A DNA stretch of 64,000 bases from Nocardia sp. NBC_00416 (GCF_036032445.1 NZ_CP107932.1:3350501-3414500), one strand, 5' to 3'; numbered from the stretch's first letter, positions 21,546 to 30,719 are shown. Made by a program: numbers and translations. Notes: generated by a model from the letters alone, not told the origin.

Positions 21546-21547
21546 GG

Positions 21548-22021
21548 TCAGTCGGCGGTATCGATATCGAACGACAACGTCACCTTGCTGCCGGCCTTCA
21601 GCGTCCGGCCCACCGTGCACACCTTGTCGATGGCGCGCTGCACCGTCACCAGCAGCCGCTCCCGGCCCGCCTCGTCGAGTTCGCTGAGGTCGAGCTCGAA
21701 CACCTCGTCGAGCTGCGGATACACCTCGTTCTCCCGGTCCGCGACGCCCGAGACCCGAATCGTGGCGTCGTAGTCGTCGCCGAGCCGGCGCGACAACGGG
21801 AAATCCGAACTCATCCCCGAGCAGGCGGCCAGCGCTATCTTCAGGAGCTCACCGGGAGTGAACACACCCGGCACTCCCTCGGAACCGACCAGGACCTCGG
21901 CGCCACGCGAACTGTGACCGGTGTAGCGGCGCGTTCCCGTCCGCTCGACCCACAGCGTGGTCGGCCCGGGCTGCGTATCGCCCGGGCTCGGAGCGGCAGC
22001 CGGAGTGGAGTCATCAACCAT
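21548..22021 (-). CDS. OsmC/Ohr family peroxide-reducing protein
   Basis: The 157-residue product is an OsmC-fold protein with both redox Cys: one in LAACSGMSSDFPL and one in VCTVGRTLKAG. Such proteins reduce organic hydroperoxides in the cytoplasm with thiol reductants. The N-terminal 25 residues are Pro/Ala-rich and probably disordered. The ATG at 22021 has AGGA eight bases upstream; the frame stays open further upstream, but that part has low-complexity translation. It is followed directly by acyP, an order also found in M. tuberculosis (Rv2923c, Rv2922A). Confidence 0.88.
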   Translation of the reverse strand: MVDDSTPAAAPSPGDTQPGPTTLWVERTGTRRYTGHSSRGAEVLVGSEGVPGVFTPGELLKIALAACSGMSSDFPLSRRLGDDYDATIRVSGVADRENEVYPQLDEVFELDLSELDEAGRERLLVTVQRAIDKVCTVGRTLKAGSKVTLSFDIDTAD

Positions 22022-22074
22022 GGTCGAGATCCTGCCATCCGGCGACCAGGCGGTCCGCACCCGTCCACGGGCGC

Positions 22075-22218
22075 TCAGCCCCGGTGCGGGTACCGGCGGG
22101 CCCGGACGGGCACCCGGACGCGCCGGGCCTCCCGGTCGTCCAGAGTCGACGCGGCCACCCGCAGCAGCAGCAGACAGAACGCGAATCCCGCGATCAACGC
22201 ACACGCCACCAGGGACAT
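22075..22218 (-). CDS. Small single-pass membrane protein, 47 residues
   Basis: A short frame with a good ribosome binding site (GGGGAAGGACGAGC before the ATG at 22218) encodes one transmembrane helix (ACALIAGFAFCLLLLRVA) and then a strongly basic tail rich in Arg. It is 54 bases upstream of the OsmC gene on the same strand. No family is recognised. It is short, so coding status is tentative. Confidence 0.45.
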   Translation of the reverse strand: MSLVACALIAGFAFCLLLLRVAASTLDDREARRVRVPVRARRYPHRG

Positions 22219-22430
22219 GCTCGTCCTTCCCCTCACTGTCACCGAGCCGTCACCGGCCCGGACGCCACCCCCGGCGCCGGAAGTCCCGGTCGCCCGAACG
22301 GCGGTGCACACCGAAACTACCCTTCCGAATCGAGCCGAAACCGGCTGCTCACGCAATTTTTACGCCCGAGTCGCCCGGGTCACCCTCAGATCGTCGCGCT
22401 CTCGCGGGCACATTTCCCCCACCGGATCGG

Positions 22431-23951
22431 TCAAACATGGGGAAGACACAACGAAGGATCGGCCAACTCCGCGCAGGGCAGATTTCCGTACCAGCGAATC
22501 ACGTCCTGACCGGCCTCACCGAGCAGGAATCGCAGGAAACCGGCGCCCAGGGAGCCCGGCGGGAAATCGCCGTGGGCGAACGCGTACTCCACACCCCAGA
22601 ACGGATAGCCGCGATCGGTGAACTCCGCCCGGGTCGAAAACCGGCCGTCGATCGTCAGGCCGACCACCCCCACGGTATCCGCGGCATCCGTCGATTCGCT
22701 GTAGCCGATCGCGCCCGCGGTATCGGCGACCACGGCGAGCATATCGTCGGTGTAGAGCGTCTGGCATCGGCCCGGCTCGGCCCTCCGCTGCAGATCCCGG
22801 CAGGTCACGCCGAGCTCCGGAGGCTGGTCGGCGTCGAGCAGCCGTGACTCGAAGGTCCAGCGGGTCCCCGATCCGGCGTACCGGTTGACGACGCGCACCG
22901 GCTGATCGGCGCCGCCCACCTCCCGCCAGTTCGAGATCCGGCCCAGGAACAGATCACGGATCTGCCCGCGAGTCAGGTCCCGCACGCCCGCGCTCGGATG
23001 CGCGACGATCGTGAACAGCGACAGCGCCACCGGCCGCTGCACCAGCGCCGGATAGTCGTCGCCCTTGGGCGCGTCACCGATCGCCAGCAACGCCCCGTCT
23101 CCGGCGGCCGCGTCCTCCACCCGGTCCATGCCGCGTTCGCTGCCCTCGAACCCGAACGCGAAACCGGACCCCGGACACGTCTGCTCGTAGATTCGCGCCG
23201 CCTCCCGGATCACCGGTTCGAACGCGGTGGACCCGACAACGGTCAGCTCACCGGTCGCGCAACCCAGCGGAGCGGGTTCGGGCTCGAGTATGCGGATCGC
23301 GCTCATCACCGCGATGACGGTCACCAGGAACCCGGTGAGCGCCAGCATGAGCAACGAGACCCCGGTCCGGCCTTTGGTTCTGGCTATCCCGCCACCGGTC
23401 ACGACTCCCTTCATCGAGGGCTCGGGGTAGGGTCCGGTGCCCGAGATCCGTTCCAGGGTGGCCAGGATCTTGTAGTGGTCGGCGCGGTTGAGCGGAACCT
23501 TCGGGAGATCGATGACACCGATGCCCTGATCGAGTTGCCGATGTGCGAACCCGGAATCCGGCTCGAAGCAGACGGCCAGTCCCGGATTGCTCAGTTCGGT
23601 GACCGCCATCCCGATGACCTTGCGGTCCGGGAACTGCAGATGCAGACCGGCCTGACTGTGCTGCGCGGTCACGTAGTCGGCGGCATCGATGGTGGTGGCG
23701 CCGTTGTTCTCGATCCGCACGAGAACGACCGACAGATCCTGCAGATTGCGTTCGGACCCGTCGGAGGTCTGCCGCAGTTGGCGCAACGCGCCCGCGTGCC
23801 CGGATTCCGCCTCACCGGTGACCGGGGTGTCCATCTGCACTCGCCAGCCGAGCCGCTTGCGGCCGACGAACACGAACTCCCAGGCGAAGGCCGCCACCGG
23901 AATCGCGATACCGGCCAGCGGGAGCAGGATATTGAGCAGCAGTTCACCCAC
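22431..23951 (-). CDS. Predicted transmembrane receptor with extracellular type-2 periplasmic-binding (PstS-like) domain
   Basis: The 506-residue protein has an unusual layout. Transmembrane helix 1 (residues 5-29) is followed by the positive GRKRLGWR; a soluble domain spans about 30-190; ARTKGRTG precedes helix 2 (198-219); and residues 232-506 form a PBP-like domain opening GELTVVGSTAFEPVIREAAR and containing RISNWREVGG and RYAGSGTRWTFE, as in phosphate-binding PstS proteins. By the positive-inside rule the 30-190 domain is cytoplasmic and the PBP domain outside. There is no lipobox and no ABC permease or ATPase nearby, so a sensory or substrate-capture role is more likely than a classical transporter subunit. 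The ligand is unknown. A GTG start at 23951 follows a weak site (GGACGG). Confidence 0.75.
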   Translation of the reverse strand: MGELLLNILLPLAGIAIPVAAFAWEFVFVGRKRLGWRVQMDTPVTGEAESGHAGALRQLRQTSDGSERNLQDLSVVLVRIENNGATTIDAADYVTAQHSQAGLHLQFPDRKVIGMAVTELSNPGLAVCFEPDSGFAHRQLDQGIGVIDLPKVPLNRADHYKILATLERISGTGPYPEPSMKGVVTGGGIARTKGRTGVSLLMLALTGFLVTVIAVMSAIRILEPEPAPLGCATGELTVVGSTAFEPVIREAARIYEQTCPGSGFAFGFEGSERGMDRVEDAAAGDGALLAIGDAPKGDDYPALVQRPVALSLFTIVAHPSAGVRDLTRGQIRDLFLGRISNWREVGGADQPVRVVNRYAGSGTRWTFESRLLDADQPPELGVTCRDLQRRAEPGRCQTLYTDDMLAVVADTAGAIGYSESTDAADTVGVVGLTIDGRFSTRAEFTDRGYPFWGVEYAFAHGDFPPGSLGAGFLRFLLGEAGQDVIRWYGNLPCAELADPSLCLPHV

Positions 23952-24084
23952 CAGCGGTTACCGTCCCCCGAATCAGAATGTTTCCCCTCATCTTTGGCCA
24001 CTAGCGAACGGAACCGGCCGGGCACCAGAAGTATTCGGCAACCGTTCACCGTGCGGCCATCCGGCGCCCGGCGCGGCGATCACC

Positions 24085-25170
24085 TCACCCGGCGAAGACG
24101 ATATCGCCGCCCGAGTCCGGCGACACGAACTCCAGGAGTCGTTGCGCCTCGGCCACGACCTCCGCGCGCTCGTCCGGTCGCAGCGGATACCACGGCACGA
24201 TACGGATATCCGACCCTTCCAGTGACCACCTACCGTGCGCGAAACCGTCCACCAGGTACACCGGAACACCGGCTGAGGCTTCCTTACTCGTGCGCTTCCG
24301 GTCCTGCTCGGCAATGACGCGACGGCGATCCCGGTACCCGAGCACCGCGTTGTCGAAGGCCGGTAGGAAACGCACGGGCACCACGAGATCGGGGTCGGCC
24401 AGCGGGGCGCCGGGCACATCGAACAGTTCGGCGCCCTCGCTACTGCGCAGCACCCGCAATCGCGGCCGCAGCGGTGCGATCACCTCGGCCAGCCGGGTCA
24501 GTCCCGACCATGCCTGGATATCGGCGACCGTCGCCGGGCCGAACGCGGCGAGATAACGCAGGATCAGGGTGGCCGGATCCGCCGCCTCCAGCGGTGCGCC
24601 GATCCATTCGTCGGCCGGCCCGACCGTCACGTACCGGTTGCGCCACCGGCCCCATTCACCCGATTCGGCGCCGTGCGCCATCGGCACCAGGACCTCCACC
24701 GATTCCGCGAGCCGGCGCGGCAGCCGCTGGGGGAACCGTTCGGCCAGCAGACCGCCGAGTTCGCGCCGGGACATCCACCGCCCGGCCAGCAGTTCGCGGC
24801 CCGCGGCGGCCAGCGCGGCCAGATCCGTGCCGGCGATCTCCTCCCGGTAGTAGGCGAGTTTGAGCACGCCTTCCACGTACGGTTGCACGGTCGGACGCAG
24901 CCAGCGGAAATCCTCGGCCGTGCTCACGTGCACCGTGCGCCGGAGAGTGGTGGAGCGAACCAGTTTCCGATCGTGCAGCAGCGCCGCCAGGTCGGCGTGC
25001 TCGAACCGGGCCAGCCGCGCCCACAGTCCGACGTAGGGCCAGTTCGGTTCCTGCCCCTGTACCGCCACCAGATGCCGGATCACGTCATAGGGCGTCTGCT
25101 CCGTCCGCGCCGCCAGGTGCTGGCGCACCAGCAGAGTCCGATTCAACGTGCGCAGTGACAATTCCCGCAT
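24085..25170 (-). CDS. Winged-helix DNA-binding domain protein (HTH_42, AlkX/AlkZ-like)
   Basis: The 361-residue product resembles the HTH_42 family, which includes DNA glycosylases of the AlkZ/YcaQ type as well as many uncharacterised actinobacterial members. Supporting segments are HLVAVQGQEPNWPYVGLWAR, LRRTVHVSTAEDFRWLRP, RYLAAFGPATVADIQAWSGL and PAFDNAVLGYRDR. A role in repair of alkylated or crosslinked DNA is possible, but glycosylase activity cannot be assigned from these motifs alone. The start is uncertain: the ATG at 25170 matches the usual N terminus, while 25179 and 25200 are also in frame and no good Shine-Dalgarno is visible. Confidence 0.75.
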   Translation of the reverse strand: MRELSLRTLNRTLLVRQHLAARTEQTPYDVIRHLVAVQGQEPNWPYVGLWARLARFEHADLAALLHDRKLVRSTTLRRTVHVSTAEDFRWLRPTVQPYVEGVLKLAYYREEIAGTDLAALAAAGRELLAGRWMSRRELGGLLAERFPQRLPRRLAESVEVLVPMAHGAESGEWGRWRNRYVTVGPADEWIGAPLEAADPATLILRYLAAFGPATVADIQAWSGLTRLAEVIAPLRPRLRVLRSSEGAELFDVPGAPLADPDLVVPVRFLPAFDNAVLGYRDRRRVIAEQDRKRTSKEASAGVPVYLVDGFAHGRWSLEGSDIRIVPWYPLRPDERAEVVAEAQRLLEFVSPDSGGDIVFAG

Positions 25171-25215
25171 ACCGGGCATTATGAATATGCGCACCGACAC
25201 CTGTTCCGTTGCCGC

Positions 25216-26283
25216 TCACGTCCCGTGGGTGCGCGTCCACTCCAGCAAGTCGTCCACCGGCCGCGTATTGATGATCCGGTCCGGCGCGACCCCGGCGGCC
25301 ACGGCGCGAGCGCAACCGTAGCCCTGCCAGTCCAGCTGTCCCGGCGCGTGCGCGTCGGTGTCGACCGAGAACTCGCAGCCCGTGTCGAGCGCCAGCTGGA
25401 TCAACCGGGACGGCGGATCGCGCCGTTCGGGTCGACTGTTGATCTCGACCGCCGTCCCGTAACGGCGGCAGGCCTCGAACACGATCCGGGCGTCGAAGTC
25501 CGATTCGGGCCGGGTTCCGCGCCCACCCTCGACCAGCCGACCCGTGCAGTGCCCGAGCACGTCGACATTCGGGTTCGCCACGGCGTACACCATCCGGCGC
25601 GTCATGGTGTCGCGATCGTCGCGCAGCCGCGAGTGCACACTGGCGACGACGATATCGAGTTCGGCGAGCAGATCGGCGTCCTGGTCGAGCGACCCGTCGC
25701 CGAGGATGTCGACCTCGATTCCGGTGAGTATCCGCATCGGCGCGAGTTCCGCGTCGAGTTCGGCGACCACCTCCAGCTGGCGGCGCAGGCGCTGCGCGGA
25801 CAGCCCGTTGGCCACGGTGAGTCGCGGCGAATGGTCGGTCAGGGCGCAGTACTCGTGTCCCAGAGCGGCGGCACAGCGCATCATCTCCGCGATCGGGCTG
25901 CCACCGTCGGACCAATCCGAGTGGGTGTGCAGATCGCCGCGCAACCGCTCCCGCAGCGGTGCGCCCGCCGCGCCGATCGGCCGCGCGGTCGCGCGCAGTT
26001 CGGCGAGATACCGCGGCACCGCGCCGGAGTACGCCTCCTCGATCACCGCGGCGGTCTTGGGACCGATCCCGGTCAGTTCCTGCCAACTCCGTGTCGCCCG
26101 ATGTTGGTCCAGTTCGGTCGTATCGAGCCCGGCGAGGATATCGGCGGCGCGGCGGTACGCCTTGACCCGGTGGGTCTGCGCCCGGTCGCGCTCGAGCCAG
26201 AACCCGATCTCCCGCAGGGCCGCGACCGGCCCCGGGGCCGGTGGCTCGGCGGGCCCGGCGGCGCGCGACCGGCCTGCGGTCAC
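25216..26283 (-). CDS. PHP-domain metal-dependent hydrolase (DNA polymerase X-associated type)
   Basis: The 355-residue protein carries a helix-hairpin-helix-like N terminus (ELTGIGPKTAAVIEEAYSG, about 67-85) and a PHP domain. Metal ligands are visible in GDLHTHSDWSDG, ALTDHS, GIEVDIL, SVHSRLR, LGHCTGR and DTDAHAPGQL. This matches the C-terminal region of bacterial family X polymerases, but the polymerase catalytic domain is missing, so it is a stand-alone phosphoesterase. Substrate is unknown; nucleic-acid ends or phosphorylated histidinol-like molecules are typical for PHP enzymes. It starts with a GTG three bases after the stop of the DHFR-like gene, an operon arrangement. Confidence 0.85.
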   Translation of the reverse strand: MTAGRSRAAGPAEPPAPGPVAALREIGFWLERDRAQTHRVKAYRRAADILAGLDTTELDQHRATRSWQELTGIGPKTAAVIEEAYSGAVPRYLAELRATARPIGAAGAPLRERLRGDLHTHSDWSDGGSPIAEMMRCAAALGHEYCALTDHSPRLTVANGLSAQRLRRQLEVVAELDAELAPMRILTGIEVDILGDGSLDQDADLLAELDIVVASVHSRLRDDRDTMTRRMVYAVANPNVDVLGHCTGRLVEGGRGTRPESDFDARIVFEACRRYGTAVEINSRPERRDPPSRLIQLALDTGCEFSVDTDAHAPGQLDWQGYGCARAVAAGVAPDRIINTRPVDDLLEWTRTHGT

Positions 26284-26286
26284 GGG

Positions 26287-26868
26287 CTAACCGGTCCTGC
26301 CGTACTTCACGAAGGCGACGCCGTCCTCGAACACCTGGCTGGTGATCACCCGGAAATCCGCCGGCTCGGGCAACCGGGGGCCGGTGCCGAACAGCGGGCG
26401 CCCGTGGCCGAGCACGATCGGATACAGCTTCAGGAAGATCTGGTCGATCTCCGGTAGGAGTGTCCGGGCCAGTTCACCGCCGCCGCACAGCCAGATCCCG
26501 AGACCCTTCTCGCTCTTGAGTTCGCCGACCGCGGCGACCGGATCCCCCGAGATCAACTCCACCGCCGGGTCCGGACGGGCCTTCAGCGTGGTGGACACCA
26601 CGAACTGCCGCAGATGCGCGTACGGGCTCGCGGTACCGGTGCGCACCCCGAAATCGTGGGTCCGGCGGCCCATGATCACGGTGTCGAAGTTCTCGTTGCG
26701 TTTATCGATGCCCAGTGTGGCGCGCACCTGCGACGGCAATGTCTCCGGATACTGAGCGGTGATCGCGGGTCCGTGATCACCGCCGACCGGGAAGAAATCG
26801 ACCGAGCCCTCCTCGGTGGCGATGAATCCGTCGATGGTGGCGGCGACGTAGTAGGTGAGCTTGCGCAT
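26287..26868 (-). CDS. Dihydrofolate reductase / RibD C-terminal family protein
   Basis: The 193-residue product has the RibD-C/DHFR fold: MRKLTYYVAATIDGFIA at the start, DTVIMGRRTHDFG, LGIWLCGGGELARTLLPEID and LKLYPIVLGHGRPLF. Members reduce pteridine-like or pyrimidine substrates with NAD(P)H, but many are uncharacterised and some act in antibiotic or toxin pathways; no substrate can be assigned. A strong site (GGAGGGACGCC) fixes the ATG at 26868. The PHP gene follows almost at once. Confidence 0.87.
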   Translation of the reverse strand: MRKLTYYVAATIDGFIATEEGSVDFFPVGGDHGPAITAQYPETLPSQVRATLGIDKRNENFDTVIMGRRTHDFGVRTGTASPYAHLRQFVVSTTLKARPDPAVELISGDPVAAVGELKSEKGLGIWLCGGGELARTLLPEIDQIFLKLYPIVLGHGRPLFGTGPRLPEPADFRVITSQVFEDGVAFVKYGRTG

Positions 26869-26952
26869 GGCGTCCCTCCCGGGTGGACAGGGTCGGCGAT
26901 CTTGCCCCACGGCAACCGTAACCCGGCGTCGGCTTCCGCGGCGAGGCCCCCG

Positions 26953-27840
26953 CTAGGACGATCCGCGCCGCACGCGCGGCGGCGGCTGGCAGCGCGGGCA
27001 GGAGTAGGACGAGCGATTCATGAACTTTTCCCGCACGATCACCGCCCCGCAGCGTGTGCAGGGCCGGTCGCCGCGCCCGTACACCGCCAGCGCGCGCTCG
27101 AAGTAGCCGGATTCGCCGTTCACATTCACGTACAGGGAATCGAAGGAGGTCCCCCCGGCGGCCAGTGCGTCGCCCATCACCGCACGCGCCTCGGTGAGCA
27201 GCGTGCGCAGGGCCGGGCGGGTGAGTGTGGCGGCTATCCGGCCGCCGTGCACACGGGCCCGCCACAATGCTTCGTCGGCGTAGATATTGCCGATACCCGA
27301 GACGACGGCCTGATCCAGCAGCACCCTTTTGATCTCGGTGTTCTTGGTACGCAGCGTCGCGACCACCCGGTCGTCGTCGAAACGGGGGTCCAGCGGGTCC
27401 CGCGCGATATGCGCCAGCAGATCGGGCAGCAGATCGCCGTCCACCTCCACCAGCGGCGCCAGCACCCAGCCGCCGAAGGTGCGTTGATCGACGAAACGCA
27501 ACTCCTGCCCGTCGTCGAGGGTCGCCCGGATATGCGCGTGCTTCTCCACGGGCGCACCCGCGGGTTGCACCAGCATCTGCCCGCTCATACCGAGATGCAC
27601 GACCAGCGCCGTATCGGCGGATTCACCATCGGACTCGTCGAAGGTGAGCCACAGGTACTTTCCACGACGTTCGGCGGCGACGACGGACAGTCCGGTGAGC
27701 CGTGCCGCCATATCGGCGGCGCCCGCCACATGGCGGCGCACCGATCGCGGATGGGTGACGGTCACCGACTCGACGGTCCGCCCGCACAGATGTTCGGCCA
27801 GGCCGCGGCGAACGACCTCCACTTCGGGGAGTTCGGGCAC
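26953..27840 (-). CDS. mutM: Formamidopyrimidine-DNA glycosylase
   Basis: MutM (Fpg) excises 8-oxoguanine and formamidopyrimidines and nicks the abasic site. The N terminus [14 protein letters not shown] supplies the catalytic Pro2 and Glu3; RRGKYLWL holds the conserved Lys; and the C-terminal zinc finger is C-x2-C-x16-C-x2-C ([13 protein letters not shown] to SYSCPRCQ). At 295 residues it is of normal length. The GTG start at 27840 comes one base after the rnc stop, as in the rnc-mutM pair of M. tuberculosis. Confidence 0.96.
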   Translation of the reverse strand: MPELPEVEVVRRGLAEHLCGRTVESVTVTHPRSVRRHVAGAADMAARLTGLSVVAAERRGKYLWLTFDESDGESADTALVVHLGMSGQMLVQPAGAPVEKHAHIRATLDDGQELRFVDQRTFGGWVLAPLVEVDGDLLPDLLAHIARDPLDPRFDDDRVVATLRTKNTEIKRVLLDQAVVSGIGNIYADEALWRARVHGGRIAATLTRPALRTLLTEARAVMGDALAAGGTSFDSLYVNVNGESGYFERALAVYGRGDRPCTRCGAVIVREKFMNRSSYSCPRCQPPPRVRRGSS

Positions 27841-27841
27841 C

Positions 27842-28564
27842 TCAGGATTCGCCGGTCAGCGCCCGGTACGCCGCGCCCGCCGCCTTCTGTTCGGCTTCCT
27901 TCTTCGACCTGCCGACCCCCTGACCGTAGGCATTCCCGGCGATCACAGTGGTCGCGGTGAATTCCTTGTCGTGGTCGGGGCCGGTCGAGGAGATCTCGTA
28001 GCTGGGCACGCCGAGACCGCGTTCGGCGGTCAGCTCCTGCAGACTGGTCTTGAAGTCCAGGCCCGCGCCCATCCGCGGACCGCGTTCGAGCAGGTCGGCG
28101 AAGAGCCGCAGTACTACTTCCCGGGCCACATCGATCCCGTGTTCCAGGTGCACGGCACCCAGCAGCGATTCCATGCCGTCGGCGAGGATGCTGGGCTTGT
28201 CCCGGCCGCCGGTGAGTTCCTCACCTTTGCCGAGCAGCAGATGCACGCCCAGACCACCTGCACCCAGATTGCGTGCCACCTCGGCGAGCGCGTGCATGTT
28301 CACCACACTCGCCCGCAGCTTGGCCAGCTCGCCCTCGGATTTCTCCGGGTGCTCGTGGTAGAGCCGCTCGGTGATGCTCAGACCGAGTACCGAGTCCCCG
28401 AGGAACTCGAGCCGCTCATTGGTCGGGAGGCCACCGTTCTCGTACGCGTACGAGCGATGTGTCAACGCCAGTCGCAGCAGGTCGGGTGCCAACTCGACAC
28501 CCAGCGCCGCGATCAGGCTCGCGTGATCACCCGGCTCACCGGGTTCGTCTTTTCCCGCGGTCAA
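27842..28564 (-). CDS. rnc: Ribonuclease III
   Basis: RNase III cuts double-stranded RNA in rRNA precursors and other structured RNAs. The 240-residue protein has the signature [14 protein letters not shown] with metal-binding Glu and Asp, [13 protein letters not shown] with the second metal site, and a C-terminal double-stranded RNA-binding domain ([15 protein letters not shown] to [13 protein letters not shown]). The start is taken as the TTG at 28564, 15 bases after the rpmF stop, which gives the standard length; a longer open frame upstream runs across rpmF in another frame and is not credible. The ribosome binding site is weak. Confidence 0.94.
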   Translation of the reverse strand: MTAGKDEPGEPGDHASLIAALGVELAPDLLRLALTHRSYAYENGGLPTNERLEFLGDSVLGLSITERLYHEHPEKSEGELAKLRASVVNMHALAEVARNLGAGGLGVHLLLGKGEELTGGRDKPSILADGMESLLGAVHLEHGIDVAREVVLRLFADLLERGPRMGAGLDFKTSLQELTAERGLGVPSYEISSTGPDHDKEFTATTVIAGNAYGQGVGRSKKEAEQKAAGAAYRALTGES

Positions 28565-28578
28565 GGGTCGACCGGGGG

Positions 28579-28761
28579 TCAGACGGGGGAAACGACCTGG
28601 CGGCCCTTGTAAGTACCGCAGGAGGGGCACGCGATATGCGGCGGGGTCTTCTGACCACAGGCCCGGTTCGGGCAGGTGATCAGGGTAGGCGCGGCGGCCT
28701 TCCACTGGCTGCGCCGCGACCGGGTGTTGGAACGGGACATCCGGCGCTTGGGAACGGCCAC
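28579..28761 (-). CDS. rpmF: 50S ribosomal protein L32
   Basis: This 60-residue protein starts [20 protein letters not shown] and ends in a zinc-ribbon segment with four Cys (CPNRAC and CPSC), so it is a zinc-binding form of L32, with four rather than two residues between the first Cys pair. The GTG at 28761 has GAGGAG eight bases upstream, inside the end of the DUF177 gene. The DUF177-rpmF-rnc-mutM order is a conserved cluster. Confidence 0.96.
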   Translation of the reverse strand: MAVPKRRMSRSNTRSRRSQWKAAAPTLITCPNRACGQKTPPHIACPSCGTYKGRQVVSPV

Positions 28762-28763
28762 GA

Positions 28764-29426
28764 CTAGTTCTCCTCTGTGCTGTTACGTGCTGTATCGGTG
28801 GAATGGTCTCCGGTGGCCGCACCCTCGTCGGGGCTGCCGCTGCCGGGCGATCCGGGGGCGAACTTCGCCAGCCCGGCCCAGCGGGGATCAAGTATCTCAT
28901 GCCGGTGATCGGATCCCGCAATCGCCATCCGAACCCCGCACTCCGGGCACAGGCCCGGGCAGTCCGGCGAGCACAGCGGCTGCAGCGGCAGTTCCAGCCC
29001 GAGCTGGTCGACTACCAGGGGTTCCAGGTCGATGAGGTCATCGGTCATCCGATAGATCTCGTCGTCGGCGGCGGTCTGATCGGTGGTGCTGTCCGGGTAG
29101 GCGAACAGTTCGGTCAGCGAAAGGTGGACCGTATGGGTGAACTGTTCGAGGCATCGTGAGCATTCGCCGGATACCGGCGCGTCCAGCGAGCCGGTGACGA
29201 GCACTCCCTCGGAGACCGACTGCAGCCGCAGATCCAGCTCGACCTCGGTGTCGGCGGAGACACCGGCCAGGTCGAGCCCCAGACGTTCGGTCGTGGTGAC
29301 CGTCCGCCGCAGTTCGCGCATCGAGCCCGGGGCGCGACCGAGGCTGCGGACATCCAGCACGAAACCCTCGCCGTGGGCACGACGGGGCGCACCGGAGTGT
29401 TTGCGCGCGGTGGTATCGGCAGGCAT
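28764..29426 (-). CDS. DUF177 (YceD) family protein
   Basis: The 220-residue protein is a DUF177/YceD member, found upstream of rpmF across bacteria and in plants linked to 23S rRNA maturation. Typical segments are [38 protein letters not shown] and a double CxxC region ([18 protein letters not shown]) that may bind zinc. A C-terminal Gly/Ser/Asp-rich tail is probably disordered. It ends three bases before the rpmF start. Its role in ribosome biogenesis is inferred from the family and context. Confidence 0.92.
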   Translation of the reverse strand: MPADTTARKHSGAPRRAHGEGFVLDVRSLGRAPGSMRELRRTVTTTERLGLDLAGVSADTEVELDLRLQSVSEGVLVTGSLDAPVSGECSRCLEQFTHTVHLSLTELFAYPDSTTDQTAADDEIYRMTDDLIDLEPLVVDQLGLELPLQPLCSPDCPGLCPECGVRMAIAGSDHRHEILDPRWAGLAKFAPGSPGSGSPDEGAATGDHSTDTARNSTEEN

Positions 29427-29546
29427 CGAAACTCCACTGGGTGGGTCGGGGGCTGGTCATGCGCCGGAATCGGCGAGCAACCACACCACCGTACGCGACC
29501 CGATCGACCTTGCAAAACCCGATAGACCGAGCTCAACCGGACACCG

Positions 29547-29662
29547 GTCGGGCCACCACCCCGGTTCCGGAACGACAGAGCGAAAGAGCGCAGCGACCGA
29601 GCGCCCGAGTGAAGAACCGGGGTTAACAGGGCCCCGACCCGCCCCGCCGAAGGCGACACAAT
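29547..29662 (+). repeat. Inverted-repeat intergenic element, copy B1
   Basis: This is a diverged copy of the element at 9744-9861: GTCGGGCC at the left, CCCCGGTTCCGGA, the central GAGCGCAGCGACCGAGCG, then GAAGAACCGGGGTT and GGGCCCCGACCC. Its right-hand small hairpin is degenerate (GCCCCGCCGAAGGCGAC). It lies upstream of the DUF177 gene in a 546-base gap that also holds copy B2. Confidence 0.8.
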
Positions 29663-29682
29663 CCAACAGCTCCGGGACCCAC

Positions 29683-29850
29683 CTCGGTTCCGGAGTACCA
29701 GAGCGAAGGAGCGCAGCAGCCGAGCGCGTCCGCACCACCATCCATAGATCGACGCCCATCGAGCACCTACAGAGTCGCGAACCTACCCACGCCGACCAAG
29801 ACGCACATCCGCCCACACCTCACTTGCACTCCAGATGGCCCACCTTCAAA
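29683..29850 (+). repeat. Left arm of a long intergenic repeat shared with 9583-9743
   Basis: It begins with a partial core element (CTCGGTTCCGGAG then GAGCGCAGCAGCCGAGCG) and continues with ACCTACCCACGCCGACCAAG and CACATCCGCCCACACCT, matching the arm at 9583 in the same order. Together with copy B2 it makes a repeat of roughly 280 bases. Confidence 0.75.
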
Positions 29851-29967
29851 GTCGGGGCCCGCCCCGGTTCTGGAGCGACCAGAGGGAGGGAGCGCAGCGA
29901 CCGACCGGCGGGAGTGAAGAACCGGGGTTGACAAGGGCCCCGACCCGACCCGCCGCAGGCGGGGCAA
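29851..29967 (+). repeat. Inverted-repeat intergenic element, copy B2
   Basis: Nearly identical to 9744-9861 over the whole core, with the same inverted ends (GTCGGGGCCC and GGGCCCCGAC) and a terminal hairpin (CCGCCGCAGGCGG) followed by GGGCAAT. It ends five bases from the stop codon of sepIVA, so its hairpins may terminate sepIVA transcription. Confidence 0.85.
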
Positions 29968-29972
29968 TAGAT

Positions 29973-30719
29973 TCAGCGCCGGAATTCCGAGGCGTAGTCG
30001 GGTACTTCCGACCCGTTGCGCAACTGCTGCCGGCCGCGGCCGACTGTGCGCAGGGCGCCGCTCAGGGTTTCTTCGAATTCGGCGAGTTTGGTGTCGACGT
30101 AGTGATCGCAGTCGGCGCGCATCCGGTCGGCGTCGGCGTGCGCGGTATCGATGATCCGGGCCGATTCGGCGTGGGCGGCCCGCACCACCTCGGTCTCCTC
30201 GACCAGCCGCCGTTGCTCGGCTTGGCCGTCGGACACCGACCGATCGTAGGACGCCTGTCCGGCCTCTACCGTGCGCTCGGCTTCGGCGCGGGCCCGCCCG
30301 GTGACCGTCTCGTATTCGGCTTTCGCGTCGGCGACGAGGCGGGCTGCCTCGGCGGCGGCCGTATCGACTGTGCGGTCGGCGTGTGCGGTGGCTTCGGCGA
30401 CCATGCGGTCGGCGTGCGCTTTCGCGTCGGCCAGGATGCGGTCGGCTTCGGCGCGGGCGTCGCCGAGGGTGTTCGCGGCCTGCTCGTCGGCGGCGCGCAC
30501 GGTTTGGTCGGCCTCGCCCCGGGCATCGTCGACGATCTTGTCCCGGTGATCGAGCACATCCTGGGCGTCGTCGATCTCGGTGGGCAGTGCTTCGCGGACA
30601 TCGTCGAGGAGATCGAGCACGTCCGGACGCGGGACGATGCAGTTGCGAGTCGCGGGGATACCCCGTGCCTCTTCGGCGATGGCGACCAGTTCGTCGAGCG
30701 CCTCGAATACCCGGTACAT
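29973..30719 (-). CDS. sepIVA: Septation protein SepIVA (DivIVA-like coiled coil)
   Basis: The 248-residue protein starts MYRVFEALDELVAIAEEARG, has VVPRPDVLDLLDDVREAL-like N-terminal helices, and then an almost continuous Ala/Asp/Glu-rich coiled coil from about residue 60 to 225. This matches the mycobacterial SepIVA (Rv2927c, MSMEG_2416), which is known to be essential for septation and to act at the inner-membrane domain and septum. The ATG at 30719 is preferred, with AGGAGG nine bases upstream; an in-frame GTG lies two codons earlier. The repeat element B2 lies right at its 3' end. Confidence 0.88.
   Translation of the reverse strand: MYRVFEALDELVAIAEEARGIPATRNCIVPRPDVLDLLDDVREALPTEIDDAQDVLDHRDKIVDDARGEADQTVRAADEQAANTLGDARAEADRILADAKAHADRMVAEATAHADRTVDTAAAEAARLVADAKAEYETVTGRARAEAERTVEAGQASYDRSVSDGQAEQRRLVEETEVVRAAHAESARIIDTAHADADRMRADCDHYVDTKLAEFEETLSGALRTVGRGRQQLRNGSEVPDYASEFRR

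Noticed and set aside
24085..26868. The winged-helix, PHP and DHFR-like genes as a possible defence module
   Set aside because: The families are common, mostly housekeeping or unknown, and there is no nuclease-sensor pairing, no mobility gene and no compositional shift.
27842..28921. A 359-residue reading of rnc
   Set aside because: The added N terminus overlaps rpmF and part of the DUF177 gene on the same strand in another frame. RNase III is normally about 240 residues, as from the TTG at 28564.
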